Positions 1-5,656 of a DNA stretch of 5,921 nt are shown piece after piece. This stretch comes from Deltaproteobacteria bacterium (GTDB lineage Bacteria > Desulfobacterota > DSM-4660 > Desulfatiglandales > Desulfatiglandaceae). The translations under genes and the position numbers were made by a program. The notes beneath the pieces are model-generated. The model saw only the letters and a list, made by a program, of their open reading frames with translations. It ran no database searches and had not been told where the DNA came from. Every line of letters begins with the position of its first letter. Positions within the stretch are counted from its first letter, which is position 1. Where the stretch lies: positions 1 to 5,921 of the forward strand of contig JAFDKD010000345.1 of assembly GCA_019307165.1 (NCBI GenBank), read 5' to 3'.

Positions 1-236
1 ATTGAGATTCAACATTATTTGAAGTAAATGCCATTTTCCGCTTTCCATACCCAGCATTCCACTATTCCATCATTCCATCATTCCATGTGGCTTACAAACG
101 ACAACAGCCGCAAAAAGAACTATGATTCCAATAGGTTGTAGAATTTACGAGACGTTCAATTAAGATGTTCGGGATAGACATGAACTTCCGCTTGTTGCCT
201 TGTTGTTTACCGGCGTTTTCTCCCTTGTAGTCGAAC
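1..236. other. AT-rich intergenic stretch downstream of the vapC remnant
   Basis: I see no credible gene here. Its only clear structure is the ATTCCATC-like tandem tract at 56-86. A 62-codon open frame on the minus strand (92-280) overlaps the end of vapC, has no ribosome binding site and shows no recognisable motif, so I treat it as chance. No T-rich hairpin that would act as a terminator for the vapBC transcript is visible. Confidence 0.6.
56..86. repeat. Short tandem repeat with an 8-bp period (ATTCCATC-like)
   Basis: ATTCC recurs at 56, 64, 72 and 80. The spacers are ACT, ATC and ATC, and the tract ends in ATG, giving about four imperfect 8-bp units. This is low-complexity intergenic DNA. 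It has the same character as the repeat tract right of the transport operon, although the unit differs. No function can be inferred. Confidence 0.75.
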
Positions 237-633
237 CTATTGAACCCAATTTTCCAGATGCAGACCGTTAATTCTTTCAAATTCTCTGGTATTGTTGGTC
301 ACGAGGGTCAGACCCTGTGATTTGGCCGAACCGGCTATGAGCAGATCGTACGGTCCTATGGGCAACCCCTCCTTTTCGAGTTGGACGCGGATCGCAGCAG
401 ATTCCCGCACAGAGGAACGATCCAGATCAATCACGTTCAAAGGCGCAAGGAACTTGCCTAGGGCGTCCCATGTTCGTTTTCGGTATTGGCTTTTTTGAGC
501 GCCATACTCAAGCTCAAAGACCGTAATGATGGAGATCGCAACAGTTCTGGGGGAGTGGTGCGTGAAACGCTTCCGGCGGATGGTGTTTGATCAGGTATAT
601 GCAAATATTGGTGTCAAGCAGATAGCGTATTAC
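237..633 (-). pseudogene. vapC: vapC toxin pseudogene (PIN-domain endoribonuclease, frameshifted, start codon lost)
   Basis: Reading from 633, the first frame gives RYLLDTNICIYLIKHHPPE, the standard N-terminus of a VapC toxin with its first catalytic Asp in LLDTN. It then runs out of frame to a TGA at 514-516. A second frame picks up at about 570 with RFTHHSPRTVAISIITVFEL and continues through FELEYG, GPYDLLIAGSA and VTNNTREF to the TAG at 237-239. Together these supply the PIN-domain acidic residues (Asp in LLDTN, Glu in FELEYG, Asp in GPYDLL) and a roughly family-length protein of about 133 residues. Two lesions are visible. The codon at the expected start is GTA, with no ATG, GTG or TTG in frame between it and the preceding in-frame stop. 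A frame break also lies near 564-574. VapC toxins cut tRNA or rRNA and are held inactive by VapB. This copy should make no active toxin. The rest of the sequence is well preserved, so the decay looks recent. A base-calling error could explain one lesion but is less likely to explain both. Confidence 0.85.
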
Positions 634-860
634 AAGGATTCCATCACCTGCATGAAGGGTTGATGACGCCCGTATTCCAGGAAGTCATCTGGAAATTCGC
701 TGAGAGACTCAAACAGGGAGTCCCATGTGGGCTCCAAAGGTTCGAGTATAACCCGGTTGCCGTTCTTGTATATTTTCACCTCGCTGCCGAGAAATCTGAA
801 TGCCTTGGGCAGCCTTACCGCTTGAGAATTGCCGTTCTGAAATAGCTTGGCCGTGTCCAT
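630..860 (-). CDS. vapB: VapB-type antitoxin (AbrB-fold DNA-binding domain)
   Basis: This is a 76-residue antitoxin of a type II toxin-antitoxin pair. The N-terminal part (residues 1-42) begins MDTAKLFQNGNSQAVRLPKA, the classic swapped-hairpin AbrB/VapB DNA-binding motif, and continues GSEVKIYKNGNRVILEP. The acidic, aromatic C-terminal tail (residues 45-76, with WDSLFESL and DDFLEYGRHQP) is the part that normally wraps the toxin's active site. I chose the ATG at 860 because AAGGAGGG lies six bases upstream; a longer frame reaching to 962 has no such site and would run through the promoter. The stop TAA (630-632) overlaps the first codon of the vapC remnant, the usual coupled arrangement. The antitoxin is intact while its toxin is broken, so it now has no local partner. 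It could still repress its own promoter or neutralise a related toxin elsewhere; this is inference. Confidence 0.9.
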   Translation of the reverse strand: MDTAKLFQNGNSQAVRLPKAFRFLGSEVKIYKNGNRVILEPLEPTWDSLFESLSEFPDDFLEYGRHQPFMQVMESL

Positions 861-877
861 GCTATACCCTCCTTCCA
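861..877 (-). promoter_or_regulatory. vapB ribosome binding site
   Basis: On the minus strand AAGGAGGG is followed by TATAGC and then the ATG at 860. This near-perfect Shine-Dalgarno sequence at six-base spacing fixes the antitoxin start and rules out the longer open frame that begins at 962. Confidence 0.8.
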
Positions 878-898
878 GTATATATATTTTATATATAC
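878..898. promoter_or_regulatory. Palindromic operator of the vapBC promoter
   Basis: GTATATAT (878-885) and ATATATAC (891-898) form a perfect 8-bp inverted repeat around a 5-bp centre. It covers the proposed -10 element and lies just upstream of the ribosome binding site. VapB-type antitoxins generally autorepress by binding such palindromes over their own promoter, so this is the likely operator. The assignment rests on position and symmetry. The symmetry continues imperfectly outward, with CCA on the left side and CCAT on the right. Confidence 0.65.
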
Positions 899-920
899 AT
901 GGCGGTGGATTAGAAGTCAA
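892..920 (-). promoter_or_regulatory. vapB promoter (sigma-70 type)
   Basis: On the minus strand TTGACT (915-920) is separated by exactly 17 bases from TATATA (892-897), giving 5 of 6 and 4 of 6 matches to the housekeeping consensus. The vapB ATG lies about 30 bases downstream of the -10. The palindrome at 878-898 overlaps the -10, consistent with autoregulation. Confidence 0.65.
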
Positions 921-962
921 GTGTATCGAGTAATTCCGGAAGATCTTTGAGCGATCCTTCAA

Positions 963-1149
963 GGATTCAAATCTGTCATTGGGATATAGGGGACGTACAT
1001 CATAAATCCTATTATCTGATGTACGCTATAACCGCGTTGAGTATTTATCAGGTAGAATTGTTCCGCTGCCATTCCCATCGTTCGGTAAATCAATCCGGCG
1101 ATCTTGTAATGAAAGGAAGCTGTTCTCAACATGCCGAGTGATCTTAACG
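963..1149. other. Intergenic region between the transport operon and vapB
   Basis: No supported gene is present. A minus-strand frame of 57 codons from an ATG at 1132 stays open to 959. It has aromatic-rich content but no Shine-Dalgarno sequence and no family I recognise. A plus-strand frame covers much of the same DNA. The stretch may be part of a dispersed non-coding repeat; I cannot prove that from one copy. No terminator with a T-run is visible after the permease gene. Confidence 0.5.
994..1025. repeat. 9-bp perfect inverted repeat (stem-loop)
   Basis: CGTACATCA (994-1002) and TGATGTACG (1017-1025) are exact reverse complements separated by a 14-base AT-rich loop. It lies in the gap downstream of the TRAP permease and upstream of vapB. 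There is no adjacent T-tract on the minus strand, so it is not a typical intrinsic terminator. It could stabilise the 3' end of the operon transcript or be the tip of a dispersed element. Confidence 0.6.
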
Positions 1150-3045
1150 TTAACCGCTTGCGCCCTTCTTTTTCTTCGCTGCTATTTGAATCGCCACGAG
1201 CGTCAGAAACAAGAGAAGCCCAAGGTAGTTCCACAGGCTGCCTACCCAGATGAGAAGTATGGCGGCCGTGCCATACAGGACGGTTTCGGGCCAACTGACG
1301 GGGGTCAGGAAGTAGCGCTCCAGGCAGATGACAAACGCGGTAATGGCAAAAAGCGAAAAGATAATCGTTTCTGTCACCTCCCACGGGGGCCCGTCCAGCA
1401 GCAGGGGATGATACGCCATGATGATCGGGATGATGTAGATGCCCTTGGCCAGTTTCCAGGAAGTAAAGGCGGTTCTCATAGGACTTGATCCGGCGATTCC
1501 GGATGCGGCAAAAGACTCCAGGGCCACGGGAGGGGTGACATTGGCATCCTGGCTGTACCAGAACACGATCATGTGGGCGGTGATCAGGGGGATTCCCAGG
1601 TCCATCAATCCCGGACCGGCAAGGATGATCAGGACGATGTAAGACGCCGTCACCGGGAGTCCCATGCCCAGCAAAAGGGAGGTGAGGGCGATCAGGATCA
1701 GGGCCAGGAGGGGCACGCCCCTGGACAGGGACACCACCAGGGAAGAGAAATGAAGTCCGGTGCCGGTCAGATTGACGATCCCCACGATGATGCCGGCGGC
1801 GGCGCAGGCAACGGCCACGAGTACGGCGTTTCGCGCGCCTTGCTCCAGGGTGTTGAGCAGGGTCCTGAACGAAATTCTCGAATGCCTCCGCAACAGGGCC
1901 GTCAAGTACACGGCGATAATGGCGATAAATCCGGCCATCATGGGGCTGTAGTTCATCATCAGGACGGTGATCAGAATGGCCACGGGGATGATGAAGTGAA
2001 TGCCGTCCTTCATGGTCTGCCCGATGCGCGGCAGCAGTTCTTTGGGTTGACCCCAGATCCCCTGTTTCTGGGCCTCGAAGTGAACGAACAGGATCACCGA
2101 AAAGAAGTAAAGCAGCGCCGGTATGAACGCGATTTTGACGATTTCGAGATAGGGCGTCTGGGTGAACTCGGCCATGAGAAAGGCCCCGGCGCCCATGATG
2201 GGCGGCATCAGCTGTCCCCCCGTTGAGGCCGCCGCCTCCACGGCCGCGGCCACATGCTTTCGATAGCCGACCTTTATCATCATGGGGATGGTGAAGGAGC
2301 CTGTGGCCACCACATTGGCCACGGCGCTCCCGGCAACCGACCCCATGAACCCGCTGGCGACCACCGCCGTCTTGGCAGGCCCGCCGGAAAAACGGCCCGT
2401 AATGGAATAGGACAGGTTGATGAAGAAATTGCCCGCCCCGGTCTTATCCAGAAACGCCCCGAAAAGAATAAAAATAAAGACAAAGGTGGCGGCCACGCCC
2501 AGGGGAAGACCGAATATGCCTTCGGTCGTCAGGGAAAGGGTGGTGGCGATGCGCTCGACACTGTAGCCCTTGTGGACGAACAGTTCGGGCATCCACGGTC
2601 CGAAATAGCCGAAGAGAAGGAACAGGCAGGCGATGATCATCAGGTTGAGCCCGATGACCCGGCGCGTGGCTTCCAGCACGAGCATCACCAGGGCGATGCC
2701 GATCCGCAGGTCCCATGCGCTCCAGTCCCCCTGCCGATCGAAGATGCCGTCCAGATCGAAAAAGACATATGCGCCCACGACCACGGCGGCGGCGGAAAGA
2801 AGCAGATCCACGCACATGGCCGCATTGAACCTGTCCTTGCGGGCGCCCTTGTAAAGGGGCTTGGTCAGGAAGGCCATGACCAGGATGCAGGTCAGGAAGA
2901 CGGAGCGGTGACGCATGGCCGTCATGGCGATGACCCCGGCCGTGTACAGCTGAAACAGGCTCAGGGCGATGCCGATGACGGTAACGACTTTGGCAATGGT
3001 CCACGCGACAGCGGTTGTTGGTTTTTCCTGGGCTTTGGCTGGCAT
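1150..3045 (-). CDS. TRAP transporter permease, fused 4TM/12TM subunit (TAXI type)
   Basis: This inner-membrane protein of 631 residues fuses the small (DctQ-like) and large (DctM-like) TRAP subunits. It takes up an organic anion handed over by a periplasmic binding protein, driven by an ion gradient. Numbered from the TTG at 3048, hydrophobic segments lie near residues 17-38, 48-62 and 78-98. The DctM-type core follows at about 115-545. Diagnostic motifs are VANVVATGSFTIPMM (243-257), EAAASTGGQLMPPIMGAGAF (271-290), GMGLPVTASYIVL (461-473) and DANVTPPVALESFAASGIAG (501-520). Two further membrane segments fall at about 560-620, with a lysine-rich C-terminal end on the likely cytoplasmic side. 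The length is usual for the family and no lesion is visible. I prefer the ATG at 3045 over the TTG at 3048; an AAGAAG lies six bases before the TTG, so the ribosome site is weak. It is the last gene of the operon. The 134-bp gap before it, with a REP-like palindrome, may lower its expression relative to the upstream genes. The substrate cannot be read from the sequence. Confidence 0.95.
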   Translation of the reverse strand: MPAKAQEKPTTAVAWTIAKVVTVIGIALSLFQLYTAGVIAMTAMRHRSVFLTCILVMAFLTKPLYKGARKDRFNAAMCVDLLLSAAAVVVGAYVFFDLDGIFDRQGDWSAWDLRIGIALVMLVLEATRRVIGLNLMIIACLFLLFGYFGPWMPELFVHKGYSVERIATTLSLTTEGIFGLPLGVAATFVFIFILFGAFLDKTGAGNFFINLSYSITGRFSGGPAKTAVVASGFMGSVAGSAVANVVATGSFTIPMMIKVGYRKHVAAAVEAAASTGGQLMPPIMGAGAFLMAEFTQTPYLEIVKIAFIPALLYFFSVILFVHFEAQKQGIWGQPKELLPRIGQTMKDGIHFIIPVAILITVLMMNYSPMMAGFIAIIAVYLTALLRRHSRISFRTLLNTLEQGARNAVLVAVACAAAGIIVGIVNLTGTGLHFSSLVVSLSRGVPLLALILIALTSLLLGMGLPVTASYIVLIILAGPGLMDLGIPLITAHMIVFWYSQDANVTPPVALESFAASGIAGSSPMRTAFTSWKLAKGIYIIPIIMAYHPLLLDGPPWEVTETIIFSLFAITAFVICLERYFLTPVSWPETVLYGTAAILLIWVGSLWNYLGLLLFLTLVAIQIAAKKKKGASG

Positions 3046-3093
3046 CAAATGCTTCTTATCATACGGACGTTATCAATGATCAAGACTGCCTGT

Positions 3094-3116
3094 GTCGCGG
3101 TTAAAACCGCTCCTAC
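3094..3116. repeat. REP-like palindromic element
   Basis: On the minus strand this reads GTAGGAGCGG, then TTTTAA, then CCGCGAC. The core GCGGTT-AA-AACCGC (3097-3110) is a perfect 6-bp stem. The GTAGGAGCGG...CCGCGA layout matches the head-plus-hairpin form of repetitive extragenic palindromes known from pseudomonads and many other proteobacteria. It lies between the DUF1850 gene and the permease gene. Such elements are usually mobilised by a REP-associated (RAYT) transposase elsewhere in the genome, and within operons they can modulate downstream mRNA. This is the only copy in the window. Confidence 0.7.
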
Positions 3117-3182
3117 AGCGGTATGGCGGCAGAAGAACACAATGTCTATGGTACGGGGCCAAATGCAGCGCCTTCACGGCTT

Positions 3183-3713
3183 CTACGGCGTGGCCGGGTG
3201 CGGTAAAATATACCGCCGGAGCCGGTAAAGCATGCTCACAGGCCGGGCCGAGAACTGCACGGCCGCATGGGGAGCCATGGCGGTGAGGTTCGTTTCCATG
3301 CCCCGCCATATGAGCGTATGATCCACCCCCGGGCTTCCGATCCGCAGAATGAAGTCGCCGGTGGGCATGTGCATGTCCACCACGGCTTCGTAAGGGCCTT
3401 TTTTGACCATATGGCCGACCCCGGGCATTCGGCCCATACCGGCCCCGAATTTCAGGTAGCGCTCCTCTTCGATGTAGATCCGCCCTTTTCTGTCGAGACT
3501 GTGTTCCTCCCAGATGGGCGTATTTTCAACCGAGTGGTTGTATTGAAGCGTAAACCGTTCACCCGGCTGAAGGGGCGCCACCAATAGCGGTTCTCCGCCC
3601 TTCACAGGGGTCACCCGCAGTTCCAGCCCGCCGGGCGCCAGAAGGCCCGCGAAAAGGGCGGCAACAGCAAGACCCGCCGCACCCGCGAGAATCAGCCGAC
3701 CGGACGGTTTCAA
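3183..3713 (-). CDS. DUF1850 domain protein, accessory to TAXI-TRAP transporters
   Basis: This is a 176-residue protein of the DUF1850 family, typically encoded beside TAXI-type TRAP transporters; its biochemical role is not established. Residues 6-28 form one hydrophobic segment (ending AALFAGLLAPGG) that should act as a signal anchor, placing the rest in the periplasm. The family signature is clear: FTLQYNHSVENTPIWEEHSL (54-73), FGAGMG (89-94), and late G-V-D-H-T (129-133). The start is a TTG at 3713, nine bases after the end of the binding-protein gene. GGAG overlaps that gene's TAG stop at the right spacing, so translation is probably coupled. It lies between the binding protein and the permease, the expected order. 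The last 15 or so residues (YRLRRYILPHPATP) are basic and proline-rich. No lesion is seen. Family assignment is firm; function is unknown. Confidence 0.85.
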   Translation of the reverse strand: MKPSGRLILAGAAGLAVAALFAGLLAPGGLELRVTPVKGGEPLLVAPLQPGERFTLQYNHSVENTPIWEEHSLDRKGRIYIEEERYLKFGAGMGRMPGVGHMVKKGPYEAVVDMHMPTGDFILRIGSPGVDHTLIWRGMETNLTAMAPHAAVQFSARPVSMLYRLRRYILPHPATP

Positions 3714-3719
3714 GGCGCG

Positions 3720-3725
3720 CTCCTA
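3720..3725 (-). promoter_or_regulatory. Ribosome binding site overlapping the binding-protein stop codon
   Basis: TAGGAG contains both the TAG stop of the solute-binding gene (3723-3725) and the GGAG that serves the DUF1850 gene. Six bases (CGCGCC) then separate it from the TTG start at 3713. This decides the non-ATG start and implies translational coupling of the two genes. Confidence 0.7.
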
Positions 3726-4650
3726 GGGCACCAGGTTGGCGGGAACGGCGATGCCTTTTTCCCTGAGATACTTGATCGTCCCCGGATGAAGCGGTATGGG
3801 AGAATACTTCACCGCATTTTCCGCAGTCGTATAGCGGGCCGACGGGTGGATCTTGACCAGGTAGTCGTTGTGCTCGTAAAGCGCCTTTACCAGGTTGTAG
3901 ACCAGGTCCACGGGCAGAGACGCCTGGCAGATCATCACGTTCCACACGCCGATGGTGGCAACCGGTTTATCCACGCCCTTGTAAACACCCCCCGCCAGTT
4001 CGACCGCGGAATATTCCGCGTTGGCGGCCAGTATTTTTTGGGTCTGCTCCGGGGTGAACGAAATGATATGGATGTCGTGAGTGGTGGCCAGGTCCAGAAT
4101 GGAACTGGTGCCCGGGCCCACGGACCACGTGCCCACATCGATGGTGCCGTCTCGCAGGGCATTGGCGCTTTCGGTAAAGGACAGGCGGCTGTCCCTGTAG
4201 GAATCCAAGGGGATGCCCAGGGCCTTGAACACGACTTCGGCCATGAAATTGGTGCCGCTGCCCGGGCTGCCGCTGCTGATCTTCTTTCCCTTGATCTGTT
4301 CGATGTTCGTAATCCCGCTTTTCTTGAGGGCCGCGATCTGGAGCAGGTTGGGGTACATGATGGCCATGGACAGGATGTTGTGCTTTTTCCCCTTGAACTT
4401 CTTGGCCAAACCCTTGTAGCCCGCCACGGCAACGTCTCCCATGACCTCGCCGATGACGGTTTCGCCCTTATGCGCCAATTTTACATTTTCCACGCTGGCC
4501 CCGGTCACCTCTGCCACGGCGCGCACGCCTTCGACATACCTGGACCAGATTTCGGCCACGCCCCCGCCGTAGGGATAATAGATGCCGCCCGTTCCCGAAC
4601 GTCCACGCCAGGGCCACACAAAGAACCGAAATGATGCTTGCTCGTCTCAT
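3723..4650 (-). pseudogene. TAXI-family TRAP solute-binding protein, disrupted near the N-terminus
   Basis: The mature protein is a clear TAXI-family periplasmic binding protein, which captures an organic anion for the TRAP permease. From about 4595 it reads GTGGIYYPYGGGVAE, VTGASVENVKL, SGSPGSGTNFMAEVV, RLSFTESANALRDGTIDVG, DLATTHDI and IPLHPGTIKYLREKGI, to the TAG at 3723-3725, with no later break. A good start lies at the ATG at 4650, with GGAGG seven bases upstream, and gives the beginning of a signal peptide (MRRASIISVLCVALAW). That frame is not the frame of the mature protein: the two are offset by one base near 4600-4610. The join is also too short. TAXI proteins normally have a full signal peptide, a cleavage site and a first beta strand before GTGG, so about 15-18 codons seem to be missing. 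The body's frame has only a GTG at 4619, without ribosome site or signal peptide, so any product would stay in the cytoplasm. The alternative is a sequence or assembly error; the neighbouring genes are intact. Confidence 0.8.
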
Positions 4651-4662
4651 GGATCAGCCTCC
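4651..4662 (-). promoter_or_regulatory. Ribosome binding site of the solute-binding protein gene
   Basis: GGAGG (4658-4662) lies seven bases before the ATG at 4650. This site, matching the one used by the gene upstream, marks 4650 as the authentic start. The GTG at 4619, the only start open to the mature reading frame, has no such site. It is therefore key evidence that the gene has been interrupted. Confidence 0.75.
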
Positions 4663-4710
4663 GGAAATAAAAGGTTCTCTCTCAACGTCCCTTTGGGATA
4701 CACAGATGCG

Positions 4711-5148
4711 TTACTGACTCGCGGTTGTTATTTTCAGGATAATTGTCTTGGGTTTATCGGGCATCCCGCCGACAGGATACACAAAACCGCCCGTCTGCCC
4801 GGGCTGAACAAGCCCTTTTTTCGTTTTTCTGGGAATCCATCCGCCGACGGCCTTTCCGTTGTCAAGAAAGATGTTCACGCGATAGCGCTGGGGCGTATCG
4901 CTGACGTTCCTGATCGAGACCTTGAAATGGAGGGTCTCGGCCCCGCCCCAGTTTTTCATGAAACAGGTGAACTCCTCCAGCGCGGCCTCCTGGGCAATCG
5001 ATTTTTCCAGATCGGCCTCGGCCACGCACGGGAACGTGTTGGGCGCGCTCTTTGCCGCCGATTCCGTACTCATCCCTGCGATGCCGAAGCACAGCAGCAG
5101 TGCCGGGAACGGCGCGAACACCCTGGATGCAATTCTTAACAGGTTCAT
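4711..5148 (-). CDS. Small exported protein of unknown function, first gene of the TRAP operon
   Basis: I do not recognise this 145-residue protein. It starts at the ATG at 5148, with AGGAGG seven bases upstream. Residues 1-33 form a signal peptide: a basic start (MNLLRIASR), a hydrophobic core (PALLLCFGIAG) and a likely cleavage region at ESAAKSA. There is no lipobox, so it should be a soluble periplasmic protein. The mature part has two cysteines (41 and 62), able to form a disulfide, around a short acidic helix (EADLEKSIAQEAALEEF). An alternating hydrophobic and polar pattern follows at about 72-141 (LHFKVSIRNVSDTPQRYRVN, later GQTGGFVYPVGG and KTIILKI). This suggests a small immunoglobulin-like beta sandwich; that is inference. 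The gene ends 60 bases before the binding-protein start and has a strong promoter, so it belongs to the transport operon. A periplasmic accessory or chaperone role is possible but unproven. Confidence 0.8.
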   Translation of the reverse strand: MNLLRIASRVFAPFPALLLCFGIAGMSTESAAKSAPNTFPCVAEADLEKSIAQEAALEEFTCFMKNWGGAETLHFKVSIRNVSDTPQRYRVNIFLDNGKAVGGWIPRKTKKGLVQPGQTGGFVYPVGGMPDKPKTIILKITTASQ

Positions 5149-5249
5149 CCTTGAGCCTCCTTTCGCTGATAAGGTTAACGTAATGTCGTTGGATGTTGGA
5201 TAATAAGGGTGAAAATTGGTTAATGAAAAAACGGTATGGCTTTATCGGC
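5149..5249 (-). other. 5' leader of the TRAP operon
   Basis: About 100 bases separate the expected transcription start (near 5249) from the first ATG. The leader is AT-rich and ends in AAAGGAGG before the start codon. I see no riboswitch-like conserved core and no attenuator hairpin followed by a T-run. Confidence 0.4.
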
Positions 5250-5255
5250 ACATTG

Positions 5256-5284
5256 AATATACGAGAATCGCCTCGAGGTGTCAA
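5256..5284 (-). promoter_or_regulatory. Promoter of the TAXI-TRAP operon (sigma-70 type)
   Basis: On the minus strand a perfect TTGACA (5279-5284) is followed by a 17-base spacer and TATATT (5256-5261, 5 of 6 matches). It lies about 110 bases upstream of the first gene. The palindrome CCTCGAGG (5271-5278) directly abuts the -35 inside the spacer and could be a regulator half-site or operator. No regulator gene is present in the window. Confidence 0.7.
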
Positions 5285-5364
5285 TTGGCGGCCGTTCGCC
5301 CTGAGTGAGGCAAAAGGCGACTGCGAAAGAGAATATCGAATATCGAACAGGGAATGTCGAATGA

Positions 5365-5396
5365 ATTGAACATTGAAAATTGAACATTGAAAATTG
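5365..5396. repeat. 14-bp tandem direct repeat
   Basis: ATTGAACATTGAAA occurs exactly twice in tandem (5365-5378 and 5379-5392), followed by ATTG, giving 2.3 copies. It is preceded by related words (GAATATCGAATATCGAAC and GGAATGTCGAATG). Confidence 0.85.
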
Positions 5397-5407
5397 GGGA
5401 AAGACTT

Positions 5408-5437
5408 GAGACGAGAGTCTAGAGCTAGAGACGAGAG
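5408..5437. repeat. Spaced 10-bp direct repeat GAGACGAGAG
   Basis: GAGACGAGAG is found at 5408-5417 and again at 5428-5437, separated by TCTAGAGCTA. It belongs to the same low-complexity tract as the neighbouring repeats. Confidence 0.75.
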
Positions 5438-5447
5438 ATGAAAAGGC

Positions 5448-5472
5448 GTTATTCGTTATCAGTTATTCGTTA
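5448..5472. repeat. Spaced 11-bp direct repeat GTTATTCGTTA
   Basis: GTTATTCGTTA is found at 5448-5458 and 5462-5472, a 14-base period with a three-base gap. The period equals that of the tandem repeat at 5365-5396, although the words are unrelated. Confidence 0.75.
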
Positions 5473-5629
5473 ATAGGCGAGCGTCTAGGGACCAGAGGGC
5501 ATAGAGCGGAATTTGGGATTAGAAAAATTTAAAATTTTGAATTGAGAATTTAAAAAACAAAAATATTGAAAACATATTTCCAGACAGAATTTATCAGTCT
5601 TCGCTGCTACGCAGCTACGCCGCGACAGG

Positions 5630-5656
5630 CAGGATTAGCAGGATATACAAGATGGT
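5630..5656. repeat. 9-bp period CAGGAT tract
   Basis: CAGGATTAG (5630-5638), CAGGATATA (5639-5647) and CAAGATGGT (5648-5656) are three imperfect 9-bp units. They resemble the dispersed CAGGATTAA-type tracts seen between genes in many bacterial genomes; that comparison is from memory. The tract fills the left arm side of the nested inverted-repeat block. Confidence 0.55.

Noticed and set aside
1..90. CRISPR array in the repeat tracts at either end of the window
   Set aside because: The units are 8-14 bp, adjacent or nearly so, with no spacer-sized unique sequence and no cas genes.
994..1025. Intrinsic terminator for the TRAP operon
   Set aside because: The stem is perfect but there is no T-run after it on the minus strand, and the loop is long.
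1144..1153. TTAACGTTAA palindrome over the permease stop codon
   Set aside because: It is only 10 bp, has no partner site nearby and can occur by chance in AT-rich sequence.
1573..3228. Long plus-strand open frames opposite the permease gene
   Set aside because: Their composition (Gly, His, Asp, Gln and Arg rich) is typical of the antisense of a GC-rich membrane-protein gene, and they carry no recognisable motif.
3786..4634. 282-codon plus-strand frame opposite the solute-binding gene
   Set aside because: It is the antisense shadow of a clear TAXI protein, without a ribosome site or family resemblance.
4590..4650. Programmed frameshift in the solute-binding gene
   Set aside because: No slippery heptamer or downstream stimulator is visible, and frameshifting would not supply the residues missing between the signal peptide and the GTGG motif.
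5200..5229. Alternative operon promoter TTTTCA-N18-TATTAT on the minus strand
   Set aside because: The match is weaker and the spacing less usual than TTGACA-N17-TATATT at 5256-5284.
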